Positions 9,495 to 16,477 of a DNA stretch of 35,194 nt are shown here, in pieces (the stretch's first letter is position 1; every line of letters starts with the position of its first letter). The notes beneath the pieces are model-generated. The model had not been told where the DNA came from. It saw only the letters and a list, made by a program, of their open reading frames with translations, and searched no databases. The DNA is from Spirochaetales bacterium. GTDB taxonomy: Bacteria > Spirochaetota > Spirochaetia > JAFGDJ01. The position numbers were made by a program, and so were the translations under genes. Location of the stretch: contig JAFGDJ010000233.1 of NCBI GenBank assembly GCA_016932135.1, positions 1 through 35,194 of the forward strand, in the 5' to 3' direction.

Positions 9495-9935
9495 CTAAAG
9501 CGATAACACATCACCGAGTTCTTCGGCGGCTTCCCGGAATTCTCCTTCGCTTTCACTCAGATAGGCCGAATACGTCTTTTCGTCCCAGATTTCTATATAC
9601 TTCTCGATACCGAGAATAATGCCTTCTTTCCCTAATCCCGCGGACTCTCTTAAGGTCGGGGGAATATTCAGGCGCCCCGCCTTGTCAATTTCCACTTCCT
9701 GGGCCGGAGCAATGATCCTCCGCTGAAGCAGCCTGGTGCGGGATTTAAACACCGATGTGGCGGACATAAGACTTTCGGAAATTCGCTGCCATTCTTCCGG
9801 GGGGAACAGCCAGATGCAGCTATCAATTCCCCGGGTGACTACCAGCACGTTACCGCTGATAGCGGAACGAATCCTGGCGGGAACCATGATTCTGCCTTTT
9901 TCGTCGATAGACGCTTTATATTCCCCGGTTATCAT
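9495..9935 (-). CDS. mraZ: transcriptional regulator MraZ
   Basis: MraZ is a DNA-binding protein with two SpoVT/AbrB-type beta-barrel repeats that regulates its own dcw operon. Both repeats are visible in the 146-residue protein: DEKGRIMVPARIR at the N-terminus and DKAGRLNIPPTLRE in the second half. It begins with the typical MITGEYKASID. The ribosome binding site before ATG 9935 is weak, and the region between the promoter and the start carries the repeated GTGG boxes described separately, so autoregulation of the whole cluster is likely. It is the first gene of the long minus-strand division operon. Confidence 0.96.
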   Translation of the reverse strand: MITGEYKASIDEKGRIMVPARIRSAISGNVLVVTRGIDSCIWLFPPEEWQRISESLMSATSVFKSRTRLLQRRIIAPAQEVEIDKAGRLNIPPTLRESAGLGKEGIILGIEKYIEIWDEKTYSAYLSESEGEFREAAEELGDVLSL

Positions 9936-9941
9936 CTTTTT

Positions 9942-9976
9942 ACCACTTTATCCTATATTTTCCCACTTTTCCCCAC
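9942..9976 (-). promoter_or_regulatory. MraZ-type operator: four boxes spaced exactly 10 bp
   Basis: Read on the minus strand between the promoter and mraZ ATG, four 10-base units follow each other: GTGGGGAAAA, GTGGGAAAAT, ATAGGATAAA and GTGGTAAAAA. The GTGG cores begin at 9976, 9966, 9956 (degenerate, ATAGG) and 9946. MraZ in E. coli and in mollicutes is known to bind direct TGGG- or AAAGTG-type repeats with this 10-bp period. One turn per box fits the ring-shaped MraZ oligomer. The boxes lie just downstream of the inferred transcription start, so bound MraZ would block early elongation or initiation. Confidence 0.75.
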
Positions 9977-9989
9977 CATTGTATTACCT

Positions 9990-10017
9990 ATATTATCGCA
10001 TGACAGATATTTTGCAA
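9990..10017 (-). promoter_or_regulatory. sigma-70-type promoter of the mraZ/dcw operon
   Basis: On the minus strand, TTGCAA (10012-10017) and TAATAT (9990-9995) are separated by 16 bases. The inferred start point is about 9983, just before the MraZ boxes. An A/T-rich tract of T and A runs upstream of the -35 could act as an UP element. No other promoter is evident inside the cluster because most junctions overlap. Confidence 0.6.
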
Positions 10018-10181
10018 CCTTTTTTAAAAAAGTCTAAAGAAATATTGGATGGCAACCGATATATAGTACCTTACATTTGTAAAGTATTGAGATAAATCGA
10101 AAGAAAACGGTCCCTTTAACCCGCTCTTATCGATACAATTCAATCGAAACATTGAAGAGTCCCCCCTGGAACCGGATATAC

Positions 10182-10211
10182 TTGCCTACCTGCCGATCTT
10201 CGTTGTACTAT
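10182..10211 (+). promoter_or_regulatory. probable promoter of the DUF1820-like gene pair
   Basis: TTGCCT (10182-10187) and TACTAT (10206-10211) are spaced 18 bases. Initiation near 10218 would leave a short leader ending in the strong Shine-Dalgarno AAGGAGGT at 10225-10232. An alternative is TTGAAG (about 10152-10157) with GATATA 17 bases downstream. The choice cannot be settled by eye. Confidence 0.4.
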
Positions 10212-10239
10212 CTGGAAATCCCTTAAGGAGGTCGCCCGG

Positions 10240-10530
10240 GTGTCCTTATATCGTGTTCATTTTAAATGGAAGGAAAAAGACGTTACTATCTGCGCCAAGA
10301 GTCTCGACCTGACGCATCCCTATTTTGTATCGATGAAGGATCTGCTTTTTCCGAAAGAAACGCGGCTTATCATCGACCCGGGGGAAGACGAGATTAGAAA
10401 ACAGTTCGCCGACGCGAACCATATCATGATTCCTTTCCAGACGGTCTCCCTGATAGAAGAAATGTCCGATGAGACGGCTCAGAAAAAAATCCGTGCTTTT
10501 ACCCTGGTGGAAGAGGGAGAAAAAGATTGA
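10240..10530 (+). CDS. DUF1820-like small conserved protein
   Basis: This is a 96-residue soluble protein of unknown function. Its layout matches what I recall of the DUF1820 family: an N-terminal YRVHF beta-strand, a central SMKDLLFPKETRLIIDP segment, and a final MIPFQTVSLIEEM strand-helix (DUF1820 proteins have YRV-F, EDLVFGE-VVDPSEEKL and a PMHAVIRIDEVE-like end). The start is GTG 10240 with a near-perfect Shine-Dalgarno (AAGGAGGT) eight bases upstream, which suggests efficient translation. It overlaps the next gene by four bases and is divergent from the mraZ operon. No catalytic motif is visible. The family assignment is from memory of the sequence pattern. Confidence 0.7.
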   Translation: MSLYRVHFKWKEKDVTICAKSLDLTHPYFVSMKDLLFPKETRLIIDPGEDEIRKQFADANHIMIPFQTVSLIEEMSDETAQKKIRAFTLVEEGEKD

Positions 10531-10766
10531 CCCTCTATACCCGCCTGCTTGTGTATCCTGAAGGGGACCGGCAGGAAATCGGTCACTCCCTTTCTTTCGG
10601 CGCGGTAGTGGATCTGAACGGAAATCCTATGGTCTTTCCTCTCCCCTCTTCCAGGATGATCGCCTACCGTGTATCCAGCATAAGAACTCGAGAGAAGACC
10701 GGAGAATCGATAACGGAATATGGATTGGAACGGCTTACCGAACCGGAATTGGCCGAGTATACCTGA
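10527..10766 (+). CDS. small hypothetical protein
   Basis: I do not recognise this 79-residue protein. It starts at TTG 10527, overlapping the stop of the DUF1820-like gene (TTGA), with GAGGGAG about seven bases upstream, so translational coupling is likely. The sequence is mostly short beta-strands and charged turns: an N-terminal YTRLLVYPEGDRQEI segment, then VVDLNGNPMVFPLPSSRMIAY. No signal peptide or transmembrane helix is seen. Its TGA stop abuts the stop of the converging GH57 gene (TGATCA). The tight coupling suggests it works with its upstream neighbour. Confidence 0.65.
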   Translation: MTLYTRLLVYPEGDRQEIGHSLSFGAVVDLNGNPMVFPLPSSRMIAYRVSSIRTREKTGESITEYGLERLTEPELAEYT

Positions 10767-12365
10767 TCAGGTTCTGTCTTCTTTTTTACCGAACACCCGG
10801 TAGTCGATATCGGGGAAGATATTGTGATCCCGCTCGAGGCGGGTTAGCCATTCGGTATTTACCGTATTACGGCACAGGTTGTCATAGATCTGATTAAAAT
10901 TATACAGGTGTTCCTTCACCCGCTCGGCGGCATAGGAAGCTGCCGGACCGGCTTTCATGATAAACGGCCAATCCGAAGCTTGGCTTAAAAGAACTTCCCT
11001 GGCCGCCTGATTCAGCACCCTTTCTTTCAGACCGCTCTCGGCAGGGAATCGTTCCACCAATTCGGCCATCCGCTCCACTGCCTTGTGGATGTGGGGATAG
11101 ATCCAGTCGTTGCTGGAATCGAGCCAAACCTCGGCATACCCCTTGTTTCCCCAGCTGGAAAAGGATGGAACGCCTTTCTGGTTCTGGGGATACAAACCGA
11201 GATAATCGGTGGGAGTGAGCATTGACATGCCGGAATCTTTGGCCCCGATCATTCGGATTACCCGTTCCAGCCACTGGAGCCCTTCAAACCACCAATGGCC
11301 GAAAAGTTCCGCGTCGAAAGGTACCAGGATGTAAGGGGGACGATCCATCAGCTGGGATACCTTGCATATCTGCTTTTGGCGATTGTAAATAAAGTTTTCC
11401 GCGTGTTCCTGGGCCCTGCGTTCCGCTTCCCTGATATCATAGGGCTGCTTTTCCCCGGTTTTTCCTGTTCGGGCATAGTATTTATAACCGGTCTTCACCC
11501 GGATTTCTTGGCGAAACACCAGGGAACCGAGATAGTCCAGGGGAAGCTCACACCCGATATCTCTGTAAAAATCACGATACGAGAAGTCCCCGGGGTACCC
11601 TTTGTCGGCTGACCACACCGCCTGAGCGGAAGGCAGATCCCAGCCAAAGGTGTACACTCCGTTGGGACATTCCAGGGGAGCATACACTCCGTAGCGGGGT
11701 TTTCTATCGGCCAGTAGAATCCCATGAGCCGCGGTGAAAAAATACCGGATTCCGTAAGCCTTCAGATATTTTTCCATGCCGGGGAAATACCCGCATTCAG
11801 GAATCCACATCCCCTTCGGATCATTCCCCAGAACCCGGCCGTGAGAGATAACCGCCGTCTGAATCTGCGCTTCGATGGATTCGGGAAAGGCTTGATACAG
11901 GGGTAAAAAGCTGTGGGTAGCGGAGGTGGTAATGATGTCAAGATACCCTTCTTTTTCCAGTTGCTTATAGCCTTTGAGAATATTGAAACGGTATACATCG
12001 ATAAATTCATGAAGATTCTGAACGTAGTTGTCCCGGTACATGCGGGCCAGGGATTCGAGAACCGGATTACCTTCGTTTCTACGAATTTCCTTCTCTCCGA
12101 GATCGATAAGCCGGTGTAAATGGTCCACATAACGGGTCTGCAGGAGATCGTCTAAAAACATGGTGCACAGGGTCGGAGAGAGAGACAGGGTAATTCTGAA
12201 CGGAACGCCCTCATCCCGCAGACGATTCAACATTAACAGGAGAGGAAGGTAGGTTTCCGATATAGCATCGAAAAACCAATGTTCCTGCAGGGAACGTTCT
12301 TCCTCCGGATGGCGTACATAGGGTAAATGACCGTGTAATACTAATCCAAAAAAACCTTGTCCCAT
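10767..12365 (-). CDS. GH57 glycoside hydrolase, probable 1,4-alpha-glucan branching enzyme
   Basis: This 532-residue GH57/DUF1957-type enzyme is expected to make alpha-1,6 branches in an alpha-glucan in the cytoplasm. The N-terminus GFFGLVLHGHLPYVRHPEEE is the family signature. The catalytic pair fits the branching-enzyme subgroup: nucleophile Glu190 in WIPECGYFPG and acid/base Asp351 in PFDAELFGHWWFEG. Length also fits that subgroup rather than the larger amylopullulanases or 4-alpha-glucanotransferases. ATG 12365 has GGAG six bases upstream. It lies 20 bases after a DUF4912 gene, a pairing I recall from other bacteria. A different transferase specificity within GH57 cannot be excluded. Confidence 0.88.
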   Translation of the reverse strand: MGQGFFGLVLHGHLPYVRHPEEERSLQEHWFFDAISETYLPLLLMLNRLRDEGVPFRITLSLSPTLCTMFLDDLLQTRYVDHLHRLIDLGEKEIRRNEGNPVLESLARMYRDNYVQNLHEFIDVYRFNILKGYKQLEKEGYLDIITTSATHSFLPLYQAFPESIEAQIQTAVISHGRVLGNDPKGMWIPECGYFPGMEKYLKAYGIRYFFTAAHGILLADRKPRYGVYAPLECPNGVYTFGWDLPSAQAVWSADKGYPGDFSYRDFYRDIGCELPLDYLGSLVFRQEIRVKTGYKYYARTGKTGEKQPYDIREAERRAQEHAENFIYNRQKQICKVSQLMDRPPYILVPFDAELFGHWWFEGLQWLERVIRMIGAKDSGMSMLTPTDYLGLYPQNQKGVPSFSSWGNKGYAEVWLDSSNDWIYPHIHKAVERMAELVERFPAESGLKERVLNQAAREVLLSQASDWPFIMKAGPAASYAAERVKEHLYNFNQIYDNLCRNTVNTEWLTRLERDHNIFPDIDYRVFGKKEDRT

Positions 12366-12385
12366 CTAGTTCTCCAGCAACGCTG

Positions 12386-13123
12386 CTATCCTTTTATCCT
12401 GAGATAGCGGGTATCCAGAAGCGAGATAATACGCTGCGGGATCTCCTGCATGGCGGATTCTTCTCCAAAATTATAAAGCTTTGAAAGAAGATTAAGATCG
12501 TTTCCCTTATCGTTTAAAACCTGTTCGGTTTCAGCCTCGGAGACCTTAAACGCCGGACTAACGACCGAATTGGACCGGCAGAGAACGGCTTCTCCGCTTT
12601 TATTACCGGCCAGGAGTTCAATCTCATAGATCTTTCCTGTTTCGGGCAGATTGATATACCAGTTGCGGTCACCCAGTCCCACGGGGATATCAAAAGATTC
12701 TTTTGAAAAGGCTTTCTCCGGTTCCACGGGACTCTTCCACACCCTCAGATACAGCGAAAAGTTACGATACTGGGTTCGCACCTCTTCCAGGTCCAGAGAC
12801 TTCAATTCCCAATAGGCAAAAGCCCAGGATGGATCTCGTAAAAGGAGTACAATTTTAGTTTCATTGTAAGCTGACGGAAGGGTATACTTTCCGGAACCGC
12901 AGGGGTCCAATTCTTCATCCAGGGCAGTTTCATACTTCGTTTCCCGTATTCTCATAGCCGGGTTGTTTTCCAGTTCCCGCTCCTGACGATCTTCATCCAG
13001 GGCTTCAAGAATGAGTTCGATGAGAATATCTTTATTGGTTTTGCCGACCAGTACTATTCCCTCTTTCTCAGCCAGTTCCCGTAAAGTCTGTATGCTGCAT
13101 TTCTGAAGCCTTTCGGCCGTCAT
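12386..13123 (-). CDS. DUF4912 domain protein with N-terminal Rho-N/SAP-like domain
   Basis: From ATG 13123 (preceded by GAGGGGGG, six bases) the protein has 245 residues. Residues about 3-45 (IQTLRELAEKEGIVLVGKTNK, then a leucine-rich helix) look like the Rho N-terminal or SAP-type helix-extended-loop-helix. The main part is a DUF4912-like beta domain with the family's RDPSWAFAYWEL motif, a LYLRVWK strand and a NWYINLPETGKIYEIELL segment, perhaps an immunoglobulin-like or carbohydrate-binding fold. An upstream TTG at 13153 is in frame but has no ribosome binding site. DUF4912 genes often neighbour GH57 enzymes, as here. The domain's molecular role is not known to me. Confidence 0.8.
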   Translation of the reverse strand: MTAERLQKCSIQTLRELAEKEGIVLVGKTNKDILIELILEALDEDRQERELENNPAMRIRETKYETALDEELDPCGSGKYTLPSAYNETKIVLLLRDPSWAFAYWELKSLDLEEVRTQYRNFSLYLRVWKSPVEPEKAFSKESFDIPVGLGDRNWYINLPETGKIYEIELLAGNKSGEAVLCRSNSVVSPAFKVSEAETEQVLNDKGNDLNLLSKLYNFGEESAMQEIPQRIISLLDTRYLRIKG

Positions 13124-13166
13124 TATATTCCCCCCTCGCATTCCAAGAATCAATCCTAGATATTTC

Positions 13167-14033
13167 CTATTTTTCTGTCAATACCCGGCCGGGACTGCTT
13201 TTCTGGGCCAGAACTATCATAACATCGCCAAAACCGAAACGCTTGGCCCATGGGTCAAGGATTTTCTTTAAAAAACCGGGAGCCGTTCCCTGGGCAAGGC
13301 CGCCCCAGGTCTTTATCCTGTGAAGGACAAAACCTTCCTTCCGGAGAAGGAGGGACAGGTTCTGTTTTGAAAAGAGACAGATATGATCTTCGATGAGAGA
13401 TCTCCAGGCCCGGCCGAATAAACGCGCCTGGAATCCTGCGGTGTTCGGCGTTACCAGAATTACATACCCCCCGGGTTTTAGAATCCGAAAGGCTTCTTTT
13501 AAAAAGAGTCTAGGTTCGGTGAGATGCTCCACCAGGTGGGAAGCATGGACGATATGAAAGGATTCATCGGGAAAACCGGCTTCTTCCAGGGTGCCGCTCT
13601 TAATCTGGAGGCCTCTTTGCGTCCGGCCGTATTCCGCCGAAGGTTCACAGAGTTCCACTCCGGCAGTCTCCCATCCCTCGTCCCGCAAGGCCTCCAGGAG
13701 TCTGCCGGTAGCACAGCCCACATCAAGAAAAAATCGTGGTCTGGGAAGCTTCCAGGAAACTCTCGCAAGATCTATATCTTCTAATCCCAGTCGCATAAGA
13801 TTATAAAAAATCTCCTCATGAGATCGCTCATAATCGAAGTACTCCGTGTTGTATCGGAGGGAAAGATCTTCCTGCCAGGGCTGAGGGTTTTGGTACACTA
13901 AGCCGCAGGAGGAACATCGCAGGAAAACCGATTCCGCGAAAACAGCATGGTTTTTGCCCTTCTGTGAACCGCATACCGGGCAGCTGACTGACCGTTTCCG
14001 CTCATTGCCCGGGGTTGTGGAAAAAGTCTTCAT
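13167..14033 (-). CDS. class I SAM-dependent methyltransferase with N-terminal zinc ribbon
   Basis: The 288-residue protein has an N-terminal zinc ribbon (C18-x2-C21 and C40-x2-C43) followed by a Rossmann methyltransferase domain with motif I FFLDVGCATGRLLEAL (102-117), the acidic motif II residue in AGVELCEPS, and the post-I region SFHIVHASHLVEHL. The C-terminal segment contains GGYVILVTPNTAGFQARLFG. This layout is common in methyltransferases of glycan, lipid or natural-product pathways (Methyltransf_23/11 type), but the substrate cannot be told. ATG 14033 lies seven bases after the LytM-like gene with only a weak ribosome binding site, so translational coupling is likely. Confidence 0.85.
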   Translation of the reverse strand: MKTFSTTPGNERKRSVSCPVCGSQKGKNHAVFAESVFLRCSSCGLVYQNPQPWQEDLSLRYNTEYFDYERSHEEIFYNLMRLGLEDIDLARVSWKLPRPRFFLDVGCATGRLLEALRDEGWETAGVELCEPSAEYGRTQRGLQIKSGTLEEAGFPDESFHIVHASHLVEHLTEPRLFLKEAFRILKPGGYVILVTPNTAGFQARLFGRAWRSLIEDHICLFSKQNLSLLLRKEGFVLHRIKTWGGLAQGTAPGFLKKILDPWAKRFGFGDVMIVLAQKSSPGRVLTEK

Positions 14034-14040
14034 TCCAGGG

Positions 14041-14913
14041 TTATCCGGTTACTCGGATCCTGAAATCCTTGGTTACTCTATTCCGGGAGAAATCTTCCAC
14101 GATTATCTCCACTATGCTGTCTCCGACGGTCAACTGAAAAGTCCCCATATTCAATAACCCGTCGGAGGTGTACAGGAGCTGAGAAGTGACGTTTTCCGAT
14201 TGAACCAAGAACATACTGCCTTCCTCATATCTTAAGGATTCAAAACTGATGGACGAAAGTTGCTCTCCGTTTATAAAGACCTGGATTTTATGGGGATTCA
14301 TGAACCGGGTGTAATGCCCGTTTCCCGAAGGATCGTAAACGGACAATAAAAGATTATAGGTGCCGGAAGCCATGGTTGATTGCTCCGCCAGGGGTGTTCG
14401 CGTTCGATTTTTCTGGAGCCATACCTGCTCTAAGACCGGTCTTGTCATATCCCGGAGAGGAGGCAGAATGAGCAGGGGATTTACCAGCTGATTCATTTCC
14501 CTGTCCAGCACCTGAAAATGGAGATAGAGCCCTTGAGACATGCCGGAAGACCCTACTCTGCCGATTATATTCTGCGGTTCAACCTGAACATTCTCATACA
14601 ATAAAGAATCAGCCTCCAGGTGAGCGTATAAGGTGCGTAAACCTCGTTCGTGTTCCAGTACCAGGTAGTTCCCCAGCCCCGAAGGAAGGAAGGCCAAACC
14701 GCTTTTCTCTTCATGAATATAGATAATCTCGCCTTTTTCCGAAGGGCGGACTTCCTGTCGGCCGCCGCCTATATCTATCCCCGGAAGGAAATCATCCCAA
14801 CGATATTCTCCGAAGGTCGCTATCAGAATCCTCTGTTCGACCGGCCATTCAAAAGCTCCGAGGGAGGGAAGAAGGAAAAGAAAAAAGGCAAAACCGCTTA
14901 TTCCGCGCTTCAT
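14041..14913 (-). CDS. exported LytM/M23-family protein, catalytic site degenerate
   Basis: This 290-residue protein has a signal peptide (residues 1-20, ending before FEWPVEQR) and a LytM/M23 fold: LPGIDIGG (43-50), GNYLVLEHERGLRTLYAHLE (81-100) and GLYLHFQV (128-135). In active M23 enzymes zinc is held by H-x3-D and the second His of H-x-H. Here the first His is Leu43 and the first His of H-x-H is Tyr130, while Asp47, His98 and His132 remain. It is therefore probably not an active endopeptidase and may be a regulator or binder like EnvC and NlpD. The C-terminal 130 residues look like beta-sandwich repeats (SVYDPSGNGHYT, IVEDFSRNRVTKDFRIRV). Start and upstream stop are adjacent, so it is in the operon. 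Confidence 0.82.
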   Translation of the reverse strand: MKRGISGFAFFLFLLPSLGAFEWPVEQRILIATFGEYRWDDFLPGIDIGGGRQEVRPSEKGEIIYIHEEKSGLAFLPSGLGNYLVLEHERGLRTLYAHLEADSLLYENVQVEPQNIIGRVGSSGMSQGLYLHFQVLDREMNQLVNPLLILPPLRDMTRPVLEQVWLQKNRTRTPLAEQSTMASGTYNLLLSVYDPSGNGHYTRFMNPHKIQVFINGEQLSSISFESLRYEEGSMFLVQSENVTSQLLYTSDGLLNMGTFQLTVGDSIVEIIVEDFSRNRVTKDFRIRVTG

Positions 14914-15966
14914 CTATCGAGCCTCCAGATCAACGCGTACCAGTTTTTTACCAAACCCGGTAAAAAGAGTGTTTTCGTTCCGCATAAGAAAATTCAGTTC
15001 TTCGGGAAAGGCAATATCATCCCTGAAACTTCCTTCAAGATCCATGACAATGCACCGATGGTCTTCTTTCCTTTCCATCAGAAAGACCGAAAGACTCCCT
15101 TCCGCTTCCAGAGAGACGCCCTTTAACATCTCGCCTTTTCCAAAGTCGCGCAGGGCTCCCTCTTCAAAGGAATAGAGAAAGGTTCTGCTGTCGGAGGCGG
15201 TTACCAGATACCTTCCGTCCTCGGAAAAAGCCATAAACACCGAATGCCTCACCGGTTCGGGGAACCTGAACATTTCTTCCATTTTATAAGTATCGTTTCT
15301 TCTTTCAAAAAACAACAAGGTCTGTGGATCGAGGCCGGAGACCACCGCCAGTTTTTCGGCTCCGGGGGTCATGGCGCATCCATAGATTGCCTGAATGCGG
15401 CTGCCTACCGGTTGAGTCGTATAGATCTCTTTACCCTCGTCAGAAAGAAGAACCAGGCTTCCATTTATAAGGCCTACGAATAAACATCCCTCCCCCTCGG
15501 CCAGGGATGTTATTAAGGAGCCAAAGGATCGACTCCAGATTTCTTCACCCCGCAGGGTATACTCACCAATCCGCCGCCCATTTCCTGAAAACACCAGGAG
15601 CCGGTCCTTTATAAAAAACGGATACCCCCGGAGATCCAGGGACTCAACAATCTCCCCGCCGGTATTCCTGAATACCAGGGTGTCCGACAATCTTGAGTAA
15701 TTAATGAATCCGGTAGAATGCACCGCAGCTCCATGAAGGATCTTTTCCCGGTAATAGATTCCACCCTCGCTGTCGAAGTATCCGAGGATATCATCCCTTA
15801 CATAAGGGAGAAGAAGAGCCCCTTCATCCTGCCGAATTGGCCCTGATTCCCAATCTATCGTCCAGACAGGCCGGTAAACCATCTCTTTATCTATGCCGGA
15901 ACCAAAAAAAACCAGGATAACGAGGAGAAAAACCATAAAAAGAAAAAAACGGATTTTTTTATTCAC
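14914..15966 (-). CDS. membrane-anchored repeat (beta-propeller-like) protein
   Basis: I do not recognise a named family. The 350-residue protein has a lysine-rich tip, one transmembrane or signal-anchor helix (about 6-22, FFLFMVFLLVILVFFGSG) and then repeated short strand blocks of WD40 or PQQ-propeller type: KDRLLVFSGNGRRIGEYTLR, EGCLFVGLINGSLVLLSDEG, and FSEDGRYLVTASDSRTFLYS. It is predicted to face the periplasm. The start is GTG 15966 with AAAGG five bases upstream and a consensus-like promoter just before it, making it the first gene of the five-gene operon. Its stop abuts the start of the LytM-like gene, suggesting a joint envelope role. Confidence 0.7.
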   Translation of the reverse strand: MNKKIRFFLFMVFLLVILVFFGSGIDKEMVYRPVWTIDWESGPIRQDEGALLLPYVRDDILGYFDSEGGIYYREKILHGAAVHSTGFINYSRLSDTLVFRNTGGEIVESLDLRGYPFFIKDRLLVFSGNGRRIGEYTLRGEEIWSRSFGSLITSLAEGEGCLFVGLINGSLVLLSDEGKEIYTTQPVGSRIQAIYGCAMTPGAEKLAVVSGLDPQTLLFFERRNDTYKMEEMFRFPEPVRHSVFMAFSEDGRYLVTASDSRTFLYSFEEGALRDFGKGEMLKGVSLEAEGSLSVFLMERKEDHRCIVMDLEGSFRDDIAFPEELNFLMRNENTLFTGFGKKLVRVDLEAR

Positions 15967-15995
15967 CGGCGCCTTTCCTTTTGCATCCGATTCAT

Positions 15996-16023
15996 CCTAT
16001 ACTATTGCCGTAAAGGGTGTCAA
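15996..16023 (-). promoter_or_regulatory. sigma-70-type promoter of the repeat protein/LytM/GH57 operon
   Basis: On the minus strand a perfect TTGACA (16018-16023) is followed after 16 bases by TATAGG (15996-16001). Initiation near 15989 leaves a leader of about 23 bases before GTG 15966. On the opposite strand TATACT (15998-16003) could serve as a -10 for cytidine deaminase, so the two promoters would overlap; its -35 is not clear. Confidence 0.6.
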
Positions 16024-16061
16024 CGAAGGGGAATATGAAGCCATGGAAGAGAGGTGGTATC

Positions 16062-16463
16062 ATGGATTGTAAGGAACTCCTGTCGGCCGCGAGAGCAGTC
16101 GCCCCGGCGGCCTACGCGCCGTATTCCGGTTTCCGTGTGGGGGCGGCTCTTCTTTTCGAAGACGGATCGGTATACACGGGGGTTAACGTGGAAAATCGGT
16201 CCTACGGCCTCACCATATGCGCTGAACGGAGTGCCGTGACCAAGGCCGTGGGAGAAGGACACCGGAAAATCGTCGCCGTGGCGGTATCCTGTCCCGATGC
16301 CCGGTACCCCGTGTCGCCCTGCGGGGCCTGCAGGCAGGTTCTTTCCGAATTTTCCGACCCCGACTGCCCCGTCTGCTTTGAAGACGGCGAGGGTAAAGCG
16401 GTTACCACTACTTTGGGAGAATTGTTTCCCTACGACGCGCTACATGATTTGAAGGAAACGTAA
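16062..16463 (+). CDS. cdd: cytidine deaminase
   Basis: This enzyme hydrolyses cytidine and deoxycytidine to uridine and deoxyuridine in pyrimidine salvage. From ATG 16062 it is 133 residues, the size of the small tetrameric class. It shows YAPYSGFRVGAALLFEDG, the zinc and catalytic motif TICAERSA (Cys53, Glu55) and PCGACRQVLSEF (Cys87, Cys90). GAGGTGG lies five bases before ATG 16062. The frame is open upstream to 16017, but those codons are not family-like. It is alone on its strand, divergent from the repeat-protein operon and convergent with the gene ending at 16478. Confidence 0.95.
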   Translation: MDCKELLSAARAVAPAAYAPYSGFRVGAALLFEDGSVYTGVNVENRSYGLTICAERSAVTKAVGEGHRKIVAVAVSCPDARYPVSPCGACRQVLSEFSDPDCPVCFEDGEGKAVTTTLGELFPYDALHDLKET

Positions 16464-16477
16464 GGAATCAAAAGACC

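Larger units (their letters stand above)
9936..10239. other. 304-base divergent intergenic region
   Basis: This is the only stretch of about 300 bases without a gene. The left part holds the MraZ boxes and the dcw promoter on the minus strand. The middle (about 10020-10135) is A/T-rich and shows no open frame or stable hairpin. An inverted repeat TTCAAT/ATTGAA with a 6-base loop lies at 10139-10156. The right part holds the probable promoter and Shine-Dalgarno of the plus-strand gene pair. Confidence 0.6.

Noticed and set aside
13500-13806. overlapping short frames on both strands inside the methyltransferase gene
   Set aside because: They are out-of-frame shadows of the conserved SAM-binding region.
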